Source: Psychrobacter sp. JCM 18900
GTDB taxonomy: Bacteria > Pseudomonadota > Gammaproteobacteria > Pseudomonadales > Moraxellaceae
NCBI RefSeq assembly: GCF_904846625.1
Contig: NZ_CAJHBL010000008.1
Coordinates: forward strand, 30,224 to 94,223
Direction of reading: 5' to 3'
DNA: 64,000 nucleotides
The translations under genes were made by a program, and so were the position numbers. Shown one piece after another: positions 29,471 to 39,288 of the stretch. Positions within the stretch are counted from its first letter, which is position 1, and each line of letters starts with the position of its first letter. Below the pieces are notes generated by a model. That model saw only the letters and a list, made by a program, of their open reading frames with translations. It had not been told where the DNA came from and ran no database searches.

Positions 29471-30499
29471 TTAAGTGTCCCAAATACGTGGACGACAAGG
29501 CTCAAGTTGCCACCAATGATCTCGCAAGACTTCTCTCAGCTGATAAAACGCTTCAAAACAACCACGTACATCTGAGCCAATGTAGCGGATATTGATCGCT
29601 TGGCAATTATGAGTGCAGTAGACAGGCAGTTGTGCTTGAGCAATTACTTGTCGTAATGCTGCTACGGTATTGTCTAGATAGCGGGTTAATGACTGCTTGA
29701 TAGTTGCTTGGGCTGTTTCGGTCGATTGCGTGGTTTGTGACGCGGAGAGTGCAAGATTGTCATGGACATCGCTTAAGCTTGGTACTGCCCAAAACGATCC
29801 ATAAATATGCTGGTTTGCTAATCCTAAATTTGAGGTAAACCAGCGATTTTGTGCTGCCTGCGCCACTCGCTCAGCAACGATAACCTTACCATCTCGATAG
29901 ATATTCAATCCAGTATGATAACGCCCTTGCAAAAACTGCTCGTCGTAAGCTTGCCGTCCAAAGACGCTAATCTCCCATATCAGTAAGCTAGATGAATCCG
30001 TCAAATCGAAGCGACTCACTGCATGCATATTGGCTTCGTTATAAATGATACTCTCTTGCGGTAGCCATTCTAATCGGGTATCTGCTGCGAGGTTGGCCTG
30101 TACATGTTGGCTCGCATAGGCAGCTATTTCATTTTGCCCCATATTTTGGTGAGCATCGTCGCTGCCTAACGAAGATTTATGTTTTTGACTGACACTGTCT
30201 TTGCCATACCACTTACCTGCCCCTGGGGTGGTGATAACAGCGTGGCTACCACTATCCAAACTTAGGTCTATGGTCAGCGTATCGCCGCCTGCGATACCGG
30301 CTGGCGGGTACAACATCAGTATGTGACAAATACCCTGCTGTATGCTTGGCTCAGGATACAGAGCACGCTGTACCATTAAGGCACCCGTGTGCTTACGATG
30401 ATAAAGCCGCGTTTTTGAGTTATCAGCCGTACCTTCTTTGGCCGTACTTGTACTGCTAACAGTGTCAAAGCTTAATGCTAAAGAAGAGGCCCAACTCAT
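29471..30499 (-). CDS. ureD: Urease accessory protein UreD (UreH)
   Basis: A 342-residue UreD. Family motifs include LYHRKHTGALMVQRALYPE near the N-terminus, YPPAGIAGGDTL, TPGAGKWYG, and EWLPQESIIYNEA. UreD binds apo-urease and provides the path for nickel from UreG. An unusual stretch of about 25 residues (KDSVSQKHKSSLGSDDAHQ onward, near residue 103) interrupts the family core. It is the first gene of the operon, with a weak ribosome site. The C-terminus WQLEPCRPRIWDT is typical. Confidence 0.93.
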   Translation of the reverse strand: MSWASSLALSFDTVSSTSTAKEGTADNSKTRLYHRKHTGALMVQRALYPEPSIQQGICHILMLYPPAGIAGGDTLTIDLSLDSGSHAVITTPGAGKWYGKDSVSQKHKSSLGSDDAHQNMGQNEIAAYASQHVQANLAADTRLEWLPQESIIYNEANMHAVSRFDLTDSSSLLIWEISVFGRQAYDEQFLQGRYHTGLNIYRDGKVIVAERVAQAAQNRWFTSNLGLANQHIYGSFWAVPSLSDVHDNLALSASQTTQSTETAQATIKQSLTRYLDNTVAALRQVIAQAQLPVYCTHNCQAINIRYIGSDVRGCFEAFYQLREVLRDHWWQLEPCRPRIWDT

Positions 30500-30890
30500 T
30501 TTATATACTCATTTACCAATTAAATATGTTTCAGTATTTTATATGACAGCTATCATTTGCTATCCGTTAAGAACTCTATTGCCAATCGTTAATTACAGTT
30601 CATTAACTACAGTAACCTCAGAATAGTAACGGAGGAATACAGCGTATATCATTTATCGTGCCTAGCGCACCATGATAAATCAAAGCGTCAATGTTTTTAT
30701 TGATACAAGCATTATGCCAACCCTTGATAGCAGGTAATCAAATAAGAAACCTTAGCAACTCAAAACTTTGATTTGTCTGCGCTTTTTTTTATTTAACTTA
30801 AATGATAAAAGTAACACTATATTCCCAGCTATTTTCTAAACGTTTTTTGAGCCTTAGTTATTTATAAAATTAGCAGATATTTGCACCAAA

Positions 30891-30921
30891 ACAGTACATT
30901 TTGTCCATAACAGTGCATTTT
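30891..30921. repeat. Two direct repeats, 19-base period
   Basis: ACAGTACATTTT at 30891-30902 and ACAGTGCATTTT at 30910-30921 differ at one position and are spaced about two helical turns apart. A regulator site for either flanking operon is possible but unproven. Confidence 0.35.
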
Positions 30922-31250
30922 TTAGCGTTATTGTTAGCGCAATACCCTCTGAGGACATTAGATAAGCAAAAATACTAAACGCATAATTATTTGCAGGCTT
31001 AGTCAGTAAGATAGGTGGATTGTAGGGCTATTAATCAGGTATTCTATGTTAAAAAGTCAGGTTAGACATGATTTACGCTATTTGTATCGATATAGATACT
31101 ATCAATATCTGTACGACTTGATAATAGATAAGATAGTATTTATCTACTTCTAGACGTATTTTTAGTATAAGTTTCAATATAAGCAATGAGTCCTAGCAAT
31201 ATCGGAGAGTCACTTTTTCAGCTATTTTATGCACAAACCCGTTTTATAGG

Positions 31251-31278
31251 CTTGAATAGTGAGCGCAGCCCCCTTATA
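31251..31278 (+). promoter_or_regulatory. Probable sigma-32 (heat-shock) promoter of clpP
   Basis: CTTGAAT is followed after about 12 bases by CCCCTTAT, close to the sigma-32 consensus CTTGAAA-N13-CCCCATNT. It lies some 85 bases before the clpP ATG. Heat-shock control of clpP is established in E. coli; here it is inferred from the motif. Confidence 0.5.
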
Positions 31279-31361
31279 AACAACCCATTAGTCAAAAACT
31301 ACTAGACAATAAAATCATTCAATCCATTTTTATTTTATACATTTATCGATAGGACTTTTCT

Positions 31362-32036
31362 ATGACAGATTATGATCGCATCACTGCCAACCCGCATTTT
31401 GATATGCTGATGAGTGCGCACAAAGAAGTACAGACCACACAAGCGGCATTAGTACCTATGGTGGTTGAACAGTCCTCACGCGGTGAACGCTCGTTTGATA
31501 TTTTTTCACGTCTATTACGTGAGCGCGTTATCTTTTTGACCGGTCAGGTCGAAGACAACATGGCTAACCTTATCGTTGCCCAGTTACTCTTCTTAGAAGC
31601 TGAAAACCCTGACAAAGATATCCATTTGTATATCAACTCACCAGGTGGTTCAGTAAGCGCTGGCTTGGCTATTTTTGATACCATGAACTTCATCAAACCT
31701 GAAGTGTCTACTATCTGTATGGGCGGTGCTTACAGCATGGGTTCATTCCTATTGGCTGCTGGTCAAAAAGGCAAGCGCTATTCACTTGCTAATGCTCGCG
31801 TTATGATTCACCAACCATCAGGCGGCGCGCAGGGCCAAGCAACGGATATCGAAATTAACGCTCGTGAAATCCTTAAAACTCGTGCACGTCTAAATAGTAT
31901 CTTAGCTGAGCGCACTGGTCAGCCAGTAGAAAAAATCGAAAAAGACGTTGAGCGTGATTATTGGTTAGATGCACAAGAAGCCAAAGAGTATGGTTTGGTT
32001 GACGAAGTATTAGAGCGTCGTCCTGAATCTTTGTAA
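31362..32036 (+). CDS. clpP: ATP-dependent Clp protease proteolytic subunit
   Basis: A 224-residue ClpP. The catalytic triad is Ser125 (GGAYSMGSF), His150 (VMIHQPSGG) and Asp199 (ERDYW); the Ser-to-Asp spacing of 74 equals that in E. coli. About the first 20-30 residues are probably a propeptide removed by self-processing. Fourteen subunits form the barrel that degrades proteins unfolded by ClpX. An AGGA ribosome site precedes the ATG. clpX follows after 187 bases on the same strand. Confidence 0.96.
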   Translation: MTDYDRITANPHFDMLMSAHKEVQTTQAALVPMVVEQSSRGERSFDIFSRLLRERVIFLTGQVEDNMANLIVAQLLFLEAENPDKDIHLYINSPGGSVSAGLAIFDTMNFIKPEVSTICMGGAYSMGSFLLAAGQKGKRYSLANARVMIHQPSGGAQGQATDIEINAREILKTRARLNSILAERTGQPVEKIEKDVERDYWLDAQEAKEYGLVDEVLERRPESL

Positions 32037-32223
32037 TCTAAGCATTAACGTGATGCCTCTTGATTGAGAGTGCAATCATAAGACCTTTTATAGTTTATTT
32101 GCCGTACAGTAAACCGTTATCAATGTCATACCTGACCTATTGAAAGGTATGATCATTGAATGGATACGATAATCGACATACTACAAATAAACTAACCAGT
32201 TTTAAATTTTAGGAGCGCCTTTT

Positions 32224-33498
32224 ATGGCAGAAGATAATACCCCGCAGTGTTCGTTTTGCGGTAAAGCCAAAAGCGATGTACAGCAACTGATTGCTGCTGA
32301 CGATGCCAACATCTGTAATGAATGTATCGAGCTATGTACTGACTTAATCGCAGACAGCGCAGAGCACGGTGATGACGATAGCGAAGTAGATACTTCTTGG
32401 GTCAATAAAAAACTACCAACGCCAAAAGAGCTGCGTGCCAAGCTTGATGAATATGTTATCGGTCAGGACGCTGCCAAGAAAGCATTGGCTGTTGCCGTCT
32501 ATAACCATTACAAACGCCTAAAAGTTAGCCAAACACTAGCCAACGACAGCAAAAAAGCCAAGATCGGCGCTGACGATGCAATGGTAGAATTGGCTAAGAG
32601 TAATATCTTGCTAATCGGTCCGACTGGTTCTGGTAAGACATTACTTGCCCAAACCTTGGCTCGTCTGTTAGATGTACCTTTTGCGATGGCTGATGCCACG
32701 ACCTTAACCGAAGCTGGTTATGTTGGTGAAGACGTTGAAAACATCGTACAAAAGCTACTTCAAGCTTCTGACTATGATGTAGCCAAAGCTGAGCAAGGTA
32801 TCATCTATATTGATGAAATCGACAAAATCAGTAAAAAAGGCGACAACCCATCTATTACCCGTGATGTATCAGGTGAAGGCGTACAGCAAGCGTTGCTTAA
32901 GCTAATCGAAGGCACTGTGGCTGCTATCCCGCCGCACGGTGGTCGTAAGCACCCGCAGCAAGAGCTGATACAGGTTGATACTAGCAACATTCTAATCATC
33001 GTTGGTGGTGCATTTGCTGGACTTGATAAAGTCATTCAACAACGTACTGAAAAAGGCGGTATTGGCTTTAACGCTGATGTCAGCTCAAAAGACGACAGCC
33101 GTCGCAGCTCAGACTTGCTACAAGAAGTCGAGCCAGAAGATTTGATCAAGTTTGGTCTGATTCCCGAGCTAATCGGTCGTCTGCCAGTACTTGCGGCACT
33201 GCAAGAGCTAGATGAAGCAGCTCTAGTACAAATCCTGACAGAACCTAAGAACGCACTGGTAAAACAGTACAAGTATTTGTTCGATATGGAAGGTGCTGAG
33301 ATTAGCTTTACCCAAGAAGCCCTAGATGCCATCGCCAAAAAAGCAATGGAGCGCAAGACAGGTGCGCGTGGTCTACGTTCTATCGTAGAAAATGCGTTGC
33401 TTGAGACCATGTATGAATTACCTTCTATGGAAAATGCTAAAACTGTAATGGTTGATGCTGATGTTATCAATGAAGGTAAAGTGCCTAAAATTGCCTAA
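32224..33498 (+). CDS. clpX: ATP-dependent Clp protease ATP-binding subunit
   Basis: A 424-residue AAA+ unfoldase. The N-terminal zinc domain has Cys9, Cys12, Cys31 and Cys34. Walker A is GPTGSGKT (around residue 130), Walker B is [10 protein letters not shown], and the pore loop GYVGED and the ClpP-docking IGF loop (GGIGFNAD) are present. It recognises, unfolds and feeds substrates into ClpP. AGGAG precedes the ATG. Lon does not follow; an SDR gene does. Confidence 0.97.
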   Translation: MAEDNTPQCSFCGKAKSDVQQLIAADDANICNECIELCTDLIADSAEHGDDDSEVDTSWVNKKLPTPKELRAKLDEYVIGQDAAKKALAVAVYNHYKRLKVSQTLANDSKKAKIGADDAMVELAKSNILLIGPTGSGKTLLAQTLARLLDVPFAMADATTLTEAGYVGEDVENIVQKLLQASDYDVAKAEQGIIYIDEIDKISKKGDNPSITRDVSGEGVQQALLKLIEGTVAAIPPHGGRKHPQQELIQVDTSNILIIVGGAFAGLDKVIQQRTEKGGIGFNADVSSKDDSRRSSDLLQEVEPEDLIKFGLIPELIGRLPVLAALQELDEAALVQILTEPKNALVKQYKYLFDMEGAEISFTQEALDAIAKKAMERKTGARGLRSIVENALLETMYELPSMENAKTVMVDADVINEGKVPKIA

Positions 33499-33541
33499 TT
33501 TATAATTGATATAAACAGTCCGTTATCATTAACGGACTACT

Positions 33542-33579
33542 AAAAAGCGTCTGGCTAAATTAGCTCAGGCGCTTTTTTT
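33542..33579 (+). terminator. Terminator after clpX
   Basis: AAAAAGCG-T-CTGG... pairs imperfectly with ...CAGG-CGCTTTTT, followed by T residues, about 45 bases after the clpX stop. It closes the clpPX transcript. Confidence 0.75.
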
Positions 33580-33824
33580 ATGTCTATTATTTAACCAATC
33601 TATCTGTTGGATAACTTGCCTACTATATAACTCATCTATTGAAAATTAGCGACATTCATTACTTCTGTCCTGAAATGACAGCAGCGTTTATCAATCGCGA
33701 GTAAACGTCAGCACAAACCATGCTAATGTAGATAGTCTGTCTTGACCTTTATACTTTATTTCTATATACCGCAAGATATAGTCCGTACAACCCATATGAT
33801 TAATAAGACAAAGGATTGTTTATT
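33580..33824. other. Remaining spacer between clpX and SDR gene
   Basis: The gap from the clpX stop to the next start is about 325 bases, of which the first part holds the terminator. The rest is AT-rich. I see no gene, repeat or convincing promoter in it. Confidence 0.35.
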
Positions 33825-34811
33825 ATGTTCAACCATGTGACCGCTATGGCGACTTCATTGCGCCAACATCTACCGTTTTCTTCTAACCGTATCTCATTGG
33901 ATGACTCAGACGTTGCATCCTACTATCGCAACCACGTCGCTGCCATTACGGGCGCAGGCTCTGGTATGGGGCGTGAGCTAGCCATTCATTTAGCAAAAAT
34001 GGGCTGTCATGTTGCACTATCAGATATCAATCCTGAACAACTAACCGCGACCAAACAGTTACTTGCCAATTATAATGTCAACGTCACTATGACCGTACTC
34101 GATGTGTCAGACAATAAAGCCGTGGAAGCATGGGCTGATAGTGTGATGGCAGAACATGGCAAAGTAAATTTCATCTTTAATAATGCAGGTGTTGCGCTCT
34201 ACTCTACCGTCGAAGGCAGTAGTATTAGTGAGCTTGAATGGGTAATGAATATTAATTTTTGGGGCGTGGTTTACGGCACTAAGGCGTTTTTACCGTTAAT
34301 CAAAAACAGCGTTAAACAGAGCCAGTTTGGCGAGCATGGACATATTATCAATATCTCAAGCCTGTTTGGTTTGACCGCTCAGCCATCACAGTCAGCCTAC
34401 AACTCTAGCAAATTTGCCGTACGCGGCTTCACAGAGAGTTTACGCCAAGAGCTAAATATTCAGAACTGCGGGGTATCAGCAACTTGTATCCATCCGGGCG
34501 GCATCAAAACCAATATTGCCAACAGCGCACGCGGTAATGAGAGCATCCATGATATTGGCATGAGTACTGGGCCCAAAGCCATCAGAAGTTTTAATAAATT
34601 CTTAAAATTCGATGCCAATGAAGCGGCTTGGATTATCCTACAGGCAGCAGCGACTAATCAGCAGCGCTGCCTGATTGGTAACGATGCAAAGATGATTGAT
34701 GCCATCCAACGTGTATTTCCCTCACATTATAGCCAAGTGCTGAACGACTTCCATCAACTGTCCCGCAAACTAAAACCACGTCGTCATAAGAAGCTACAGA
34801 CCGTTAAATAG
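33825..34811 (+). CDS. SDR-family oxidoreductase
   Basis: A 328-residue short-chain dehydrogenase. The cofactor loop TGAGSGMG is near residue 38, followed by FNNAGVA, the catalytic Ser (INISSLFG) and YNSSK. The protein is longer than simple SDRs, with a 30-residue start and an 80-residue C-terminal part after the fold, as in the SDR subgroup often found near lipid hydrolases. The ATG at 33825 was chosen for the AAGGA nine bases upstream; a TTG at 33816 is possible. Substrate unknown. It stands alone between two terminators. Confidence 0.87.
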   Translation: MFNHVTAMATSLRQHLPFSSNRISLDDSDVASYYRNHVAAITGAGSGMGRELAIHLAKMGCHVALSDINPEQLTATKQLLANYNVNVTMTVLDVSDNKAVEAWADSVMAEHGKVNFIFNNAGVALYSTVEGSSISELEWVMNINFWGVVYGTKAFLPLIKNSVKQSQFGEHGHIINISSLFGLTAQPSQSAYNSSKFAVRGFTESLRQELNIQNCGVSATCIHPGGIKTNIANSARGNESIHDIGMSTGPKAIRSFNKFLKFDANEAAWIILQAAATNQQRCLIGNDAKMIDAIQRVFPSHYSQVLNDFHQLSRKLKPRRHKKLQTVK

Positions 34812-34860
34812 TATGCTGTAAATACTTCCTATTTCATGAAAAATTGATGAATTTGTATAT

Positions 34861-34896
34861 AAAAAGCCCAGCTATAGTCATAGCTGGGCTTTTTTA
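34861..34896. terminator. Bidirectional terminator
   Basis: AAAAAGCCCAGCTAT pairs with ATAGCTGGGCTTTTT, with A- and T-rich ends. It separates the convergent SDR and EIIC-like genes. Confidence 0.92.
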
Positions 34897-34969
34897 AGCG
34901 TTGTTATTGATGAAAGATAAGACTGAATTTTGAGACTGGTGATGATATTTTAACTCAATACTTCAAAGA

Positions 34970-36070
34970 TTAAGGCAGCTTCATATCACCAGCGACCAAC
35001 CAGCCCATACGGCGCATAATATAAGCCACTAACCCTGCAATCACCGCAGGTAATATAAACATCAATAGAATAATCGCTGTCCATAGTTGACCGGTGCTCA
35101 TGATTTCTTGTGACGCTTCAATAACCCCAAACACACCGACCAAACCAGCAGTACCCATACCCGCACCTGTCGCGGTACAAGCTAATCCAAAACCAACGGT
35201 TGCGATAGGCCCAACGATAGCACTAGCAATGACAGCAGGTAGCAGAACGATAGGTTTTTTGAGCACATTAGGGATTTGCAACATACTAGTACCCAAGCCC
35301 TGAGAGATGACACCACTAACGCCATTGTCTTTAAAACTTGCAACAGCAAAACCAATCATATGCGCGGCACAGCCTACTACTGCTGCCCCGCCCGCCAATC
35401 CACCAAGCCCAATAGCAATACAAATAGCTGCACTTGACGTTGGAAGGGTCAGTAAAATGCCAACTACTACAGCGATGACGATACCCATTAGCAGTGGTTG
35501 TAATTCAGTAGCAGCATGAATACCCTGACCGATAGCTGCGACCCCTGCTACGATAGGCGGGTTGAGCAGCGCACAGACTAATAGTGCGACGCCGCACACC
35601 ACTAAGGGCACCAATAAAATATCAAGCTTCGTCTTCCCAGCGACCCAAGTGCCAGCACGATAAGCAAACACAGAGGTCAAATAAGCACCGATTGGATTAC
35701 CTGGTAATGCTACAAAGGTTGCAGGCCCACCCACTTGCGGCGTAAAGAGCGTTCCTGCCATTAGTGCTTCAGAATGAGCACCAAGCATACCTGCTACGAG
35801 ACAGCTAAGCATCACTAGCGTTGGCGCTTTGAGATAATAAGCGATACCTACACCGATGCCAGCACCCATCAATATCGAGGCAAGCTTTCCGACCGCGACT
35901 AATGCTGGCAAATCTAACCAACCACCGATTTGCGAGATAATCAGACCTGCAATTAACGTGACAAATAGCCCTAAAGCCATACCAGTAAAAGCATCGATAA
36001 AGTATTTTTGAAAGAACGCTTTAATGATGCTTGCTTGCGGTGTTACTGAGTTAGATACTGTCATAGCCAT
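34970..36070 (-). CDS. EIIC-like membrane protein (PTS_EIIC_2/PfoR-like)
   Basis: A 366-residue membrane protein with about nine hydrophobic segments rich in Gly and Ala. Its pattern (GAGIGVGIAYYLKAP, GGPATFVALPGNPIGAY, CTATGAGMGTAG) fits the PTS_EIIC_2 family, which includes PfoR-like proteins. Typical phosphotransferase IIA and IIB domains are absent, and no ptsH, ptsI or sugar genes lie nearby. The role may therefore be transport of a non-PTS type or regulation; the substrate is unknown. Monocistronic. Confidence 0.75.
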   Translation of the reverse strand: MAMTVSNSVTPQASIIKAFFQKYFIDAFTGMALGLFVTLIAGLIISQIGGWLDLPALVAVGKLASILMGAGIGVGIAYYLKAPTLVMLSCLVAGMLGAHSEALMAGTLFTPQVGGPATFVALPGNPIGAYLTSVFAYRAGTWVAGKTKLDILLVPLVVCGVALLVCALLNPPIVAGVAAIGQGIHAATELQPLLMGIVIAVVVGILLTLPTSSAAICIAIGLGGLAGGAAVVGCAAHMIGFAVASFKDNGVSGVISQGLGTSMLQIPNVLKKPIVLLPAVIASAIVGPIATVGFGLACTATGAGMGTAGLVGVFGVIEASQEIMSTGQLWTAIILLMFILPAVIAGLVAYIMRRMGWLVAGDMKLP

Positions 36071-36131
36071 ACTCTTAATGGATGTTTAATAGGGTAAAAC
36101 AGCTAGAAAGCTTTTGATAAAATAAAGAGAT

Positions 36132-36159
36132 AAAAAAAGCGTCATTACGACGCTTTTTT
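36132..36159 (-). terminator. Terminator after SPOR gene
   Basis: AAAAAGCGTC pairs with GACGCTTTTT around a seven-base loop, about 30 bases past the SPOR gene stop on the minus strand. Confidence 0.88.
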
Positions 36160-36189
36160 GATAAATACAATAACTATAAACGACTGAAT

Positions 36190-36993
36190 CTAGCGACGCT
36201 GTTCAACGATAATAGAATCTATACCATTGTTTTGTAGGCGCTGCTGTGCTGTCGTTACTGCTTGACGGTTATTCAAAGGACGCGAGATGACTTGATAAAT
36301 TGGCAAGCCATTACCCGTCGTGTTTTTGACCACGCGAGCATCAACACCCGCCATTAGTACTTGCGCACGGCGACGATCCGCTTCATCTGCATCACTAAAG
36401 CTATTGATCTGCAAGATGTAGGTCGCCGCAGGTTTGGCAGCTTGGATGCTCGCCGTACCTGCTGCTGCATTATTGTTGCGGGTTGTAGAGTTACTAGTAG
36501 CAGGCGGCGTACCATCATAAGTTGCATCTTCTTCAACGACAACGATATCCTCATTAGACCCAGCATTATTAGCACCAGCAGGTTCGACAGTCGCATTTTC
36601 CGAACCACCGAAGCTGCCCGTTTCTGTACTGCCTGCATCGCTCTCTGGTTGAGTCACGACGACGTCTGGTTCAAACGCACCGATATCACCTATTTGATCA
36701 TTATCAATGTCAGCGATATCTTCGTCAGGGATGGTTGCCATCTCTTGATTTGGCAAAATATCGTAGAACTCATAATCGCCATTATCGGTATCAGTATCCA
36801 CACGTGGCTGTACTTGGCGATCAGGATCGTTCTCAGCACTACCATCAGCGGGGCTGAAATTGAATAATGGTGAAAGGTAGATAAATACCCCGATCATAAG
36901 GGTCAATACGGCCCCAACAAACATCCACAATAAGCCTGATACGCTACTTGATTTGCGCTTTTCTGTTGCGCCTTTAGGTTTTTTGGCTAGCAT
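36190..36993 (-). CDS. SPOR-domain inner-membrane protein
   Basis: A 267-residue bitopic protein. A short basic cytoplasmic tail, one membrane segment (about residues 20-43), a long acidic and Asn/Thr-rich linker, and a C-terminal SPOR domain (from YILQINSFSDADEADRRRAQ, about residue 190) are visible. SPOR domains bind denuded peptidoglycan at division sites; FtsN has this layout. It follows argS on the same strand after about 87 bases, the neighbourhood of FtsN-like proteins in many gammaproteobacteria, so an FtsN-like role is plausible but the essential FtsN segments are not clear. Confidence 0.85.
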   Translation of the reverse strand: MLAKKPKGATEKRKSSSVSGLLWMFVGAVLTLMIGVFIYLSPLFNFSPADGSAENDPDRQVQPRVDTDTDNGDYEFYDILPNQEMATIPDEDIADIDNDQIGDIGAFEPDVVVTQPESDAGSTETGSFGGSENATVEPAGANNAGSNEDIVVVEEDATYDGTPPATSNSTTRNNNAAAGTASIQAAKPAATYILQINSFSDADEADRRRAQVLMAGVDARVVKNTTGNGLPIYQVISRPLNNRQAVTTAQQRLQNNGIDSIIVEQRR

Positions 36994-37080
36994 GGATCTC
37001 GTTCTCCCTACTGAATTTAACTATCATCATCGAATTAATGCTATCAGCTGTCTATACTCATGTCACATATTAGAAAAGCA

Positions 37081-38910
37081 CTACATGCTAGACGGTGCAG
37101 ACAAGCCTAGCAGACTAAGGCCATTTGCCAATACCTGTCTAACGGCTTTTGACAGACGCAAACGTGCTTGCATTAAGTCTAGCTCGTCCTGACTTGGTGT
37201 TTCACCTGACGTCAAGCTCATTGGCAAGATACGATTGGTGTCATACCAACCATGGAACAATGCCGCTAGCTCTTTTAGGTAGTTGGTCAATACATGCGGC
37301 TCGTAACCAGTCGCTGCACGAAGTAACGTCGCTGGATAGCCTGCTAACAGTTTAATCAGCTCGTCTTCGTTTGGTGCACTTAGCAAATCTTGATGTGCCA
37401 GACCAACGGCATCATCTACGGTCAAATCGTAAGTTGCCAATTTTTCTAACACGCGGCAAACGCGCGCATGAGCATACTGGATATAATACACTTGATTGTC
37501 TTTGCTTTGTGATTTAGCAAGTTCTAAGTCAAAATCAACATGCACTTCAGGCTTACGCGCTACATAGTAGAATCGTGCAGCATCGTTACCGACTTCTGCA
37601 CGTAGCTCACGCAAAGTCACAAACTGACCAGAACGCGAAGACATTTGTACCTTTTCACTACCACGCCATAACGCGACAAACTGTACAAGCACCACATCAA
37701 GGCGTTCGGCATCGATACCAAGGGCTAGTAGAGCGGCTTTTACGCGTGGGACATAACCATGGTGGTCTGCGCCCCAAACGTTAATGACTTTATCAAAGCC
37801 GCGATCAAACTTGTTTTTATGATAAGCGATATCAGAAGCAAAATACGTCGATTGGCCATTAGCACGGCGTACAACACGGTCTTTTTCATCGCCAAAATCA
37901 GTCGATTTAAACCAGATGTTGCCGTCTTTTTCGTATAGGTAGCCTTTGTCATCTAGTATCTGTAGAACAGGCTCAATCTCGCTATCGATAGATCTTTCGC
38001 TAAACCAGCATTCATAGCTCACGCCAAAGTCATTTAAGTCGTCTTTGATATCTGCCAAAATACTGCTCAATGCCGCGTTTAAAAATAACGCGTAGCTGTC
38101 ACCTAGCAAAGACTTACTATTGGCAATCAAGCCATCAATATGCGCTTCTTTATCACCTGAGATGACGGTTTTTTCGCCATCAGCATTAATCTCAAACTGA
38201 GCATCTTCTGGCACATCTTTGGCAACGTCTGCAAAGCTATGTACGTAGCTATCGCTATGCTGTGTTTTTAGCGTCTGGGCGATGTCACTGACATAGTCAC
38301 CTTGATAGGCATTGACTGGGAAAGTTATCTCTTCACCATTTAGTTGTAGATAGCGCAAATATGTACTGGTGGCTAAGATGTCCATTTGACGACCAGCGTC
38401 ATTAACATAATATTCACGCGTGACGTCATAGCCGATGGCTTCTAGCAGGTTAGCAACGCTCATGCCAAATGCAGCACCGCGACCGTGACCGACGTGCAGA
38501 CTTGACGTTGGATTGGCAGAGACGAATTCAACTTGGACTTTTTGCCCATCAAACTGATTACTTAAGCCAAAGCGATCTCGCAATGTAAAGATATCGTCTA
38601 ATACAGAAAACTTAGCTTCCGAGTTTAAAAATACATTGATAAACCCTGGTCCTGCGATTTCTACTTGGCGAATATCTTGATTGTCAGGCAATGCGCTGAC
38701 GATTTTTTCAGCAAGTTGACGCGGATTGGCTTTAGCCGCTTTCGCTGCCGTTAGTGCGATATTACTGGCAAAATCACCGTGACTTAAATCTTTCGTACGG
38801 GTAATTTGACTGTTATTTTGCCAATCGCTTGGTAGCGTACCATCTGCTTGTAGGGTTTGAATTGCATCGTTGAATAGGGATGCAAGCGTATCAATTTGGG
38901 CTTGTGACAT
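37081..38910 (-). CDS. argS: Arginyl-tRNA synthetase
   Basis: A 609-residue class I synthetase. The HIGH signature appears as HVGH in NPTSSLHVGHGRGAAFG; a KMSKS equivalent appears as the degenerate QMSSRSG, as usual in ArgRS. The N-terminal additional domain (about 1-110) and the C-terminal helical DALR anticodon-binding domain are in place. It charges tRNA-Arg. The insertion around residues 215-250 (DAQFEINADGEKTVISGDKE) is acidic and lengthens the protein over the E. coli form. The SPOR gene follows on the same strand. Confidence 0.95.
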   Translation of the reverse strand: MSQAQIDTLASLFNDAIQTLQADGTLPSDWQNNSQITRTKDLSHGDFASNIALTAAKAAKANPRQLAEKIVSALPDNQDIRQVEIAGPGFINVFLNSEAKFSVLDDIFTLRDRFGLSNQFDGQKVQVEFVSANPTSSLHVGHGRGAAFGMSVANLLEAIGYDVTREYYVNDAGRQMDILATSTYLRYLQLNGEEITFPVNAYQGDYVSDIAQTLKTQHSDSYVHSFADVAKDVPEDAQFEINADGEKTVISGDKEAHIDGLIANSKSLLGDSYALFLNAALSSILADIKDDLNDFGVSYECWFSERSIDSEIEPVLQILDDKGYLYEKDGNIWFKSTDFGDEKDRVVRRANGQSTYFASDIAYHKNKFDRGFDKVINVWGADHHGYVPRVKAALLALGIDAERLDVVLVQFVALWRGSEKVQMSSRSGQFVTLRELRAEVGNDAARFYYVARKPEVHVDFDLELAKSQSKDNQVYYIQYAHARVCRVLEKLATYDLTVDDAVGLAHQDLLSAPNEDELIKLLAGYPATLLRAATGYEPHVLTNYLKELAALFHGWYDTNRILPMSLTSGETPSQDELDLMQARLRLSKAVRQVLANGLSLLGLSAPSSM

Positions 38911-39288
38911 AGGAATTTGAACTCAATTAAATAAACAACAAAAACGGTGCGAATGCGAGCAATCGATAACTGCTTATTATAATAGCGACCGACATTGCAG
39001 GGATAGAATAATGTAAAAAGATAAGTAACCTGTAAATATAACAATCTTTGCGCTTTATTGCACCATTTGCGCCAAAATTAGCACTAAAATCTTACCGTTA
39101 TCGTGATTTAGACTGACTAATATCAATGATCTAAAACTGATAAATAACTCATAACGTGAATTGTAGCGTTACTGTTGCTCAATACTGGGCAGTCGTTTAT
39201 ACCTGACTGCTTCCACGTTATAATAATGGTTTGTACGGCTCTTCTAAAATATAGAAGACGCATTACTACTCTATTATAGGATTACGCC
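38911..39288. other. Intergenic region between argS and DUF2788 gene
   Basis: About 380 AT-rich bases between divergent genes. I see no gene, clear promoter or repeat that I can support. Confidence 0.35.

Larger units (their letters stand above)
30500..31361. other. Long intergenic region between ureD and clpP
   Basis: About 860 AT-rich bases between the divergent urease operon and clpP. No gene is supported. An imperfect palindrome, ATTTATC...GTGC and GCAC...GATAAAT, lies around 30648-30679, about 150 bases before ureD. Two direct copies of ACAGTRCATTTT start at 30891 and 30910. A heat-shock-type promoter for clpP is listed separately. The region could hold a small RNA, but nothing identifies one. 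Confidence 0.4.

Noticed and set aside
30700..30760. A possible sigma-54 promoter upstream of ureD
   Set aside because: The TTGGCAT and TGCTTG elements are too close together to fit the -24/-12 spacing.
31720..31750. ClpP nucleophile region with GGAY instead of the E. coli GQAA
   Set aside because: The catalytic Ser, His and Asp and their spacing are intact; I take the change as lineage variation.
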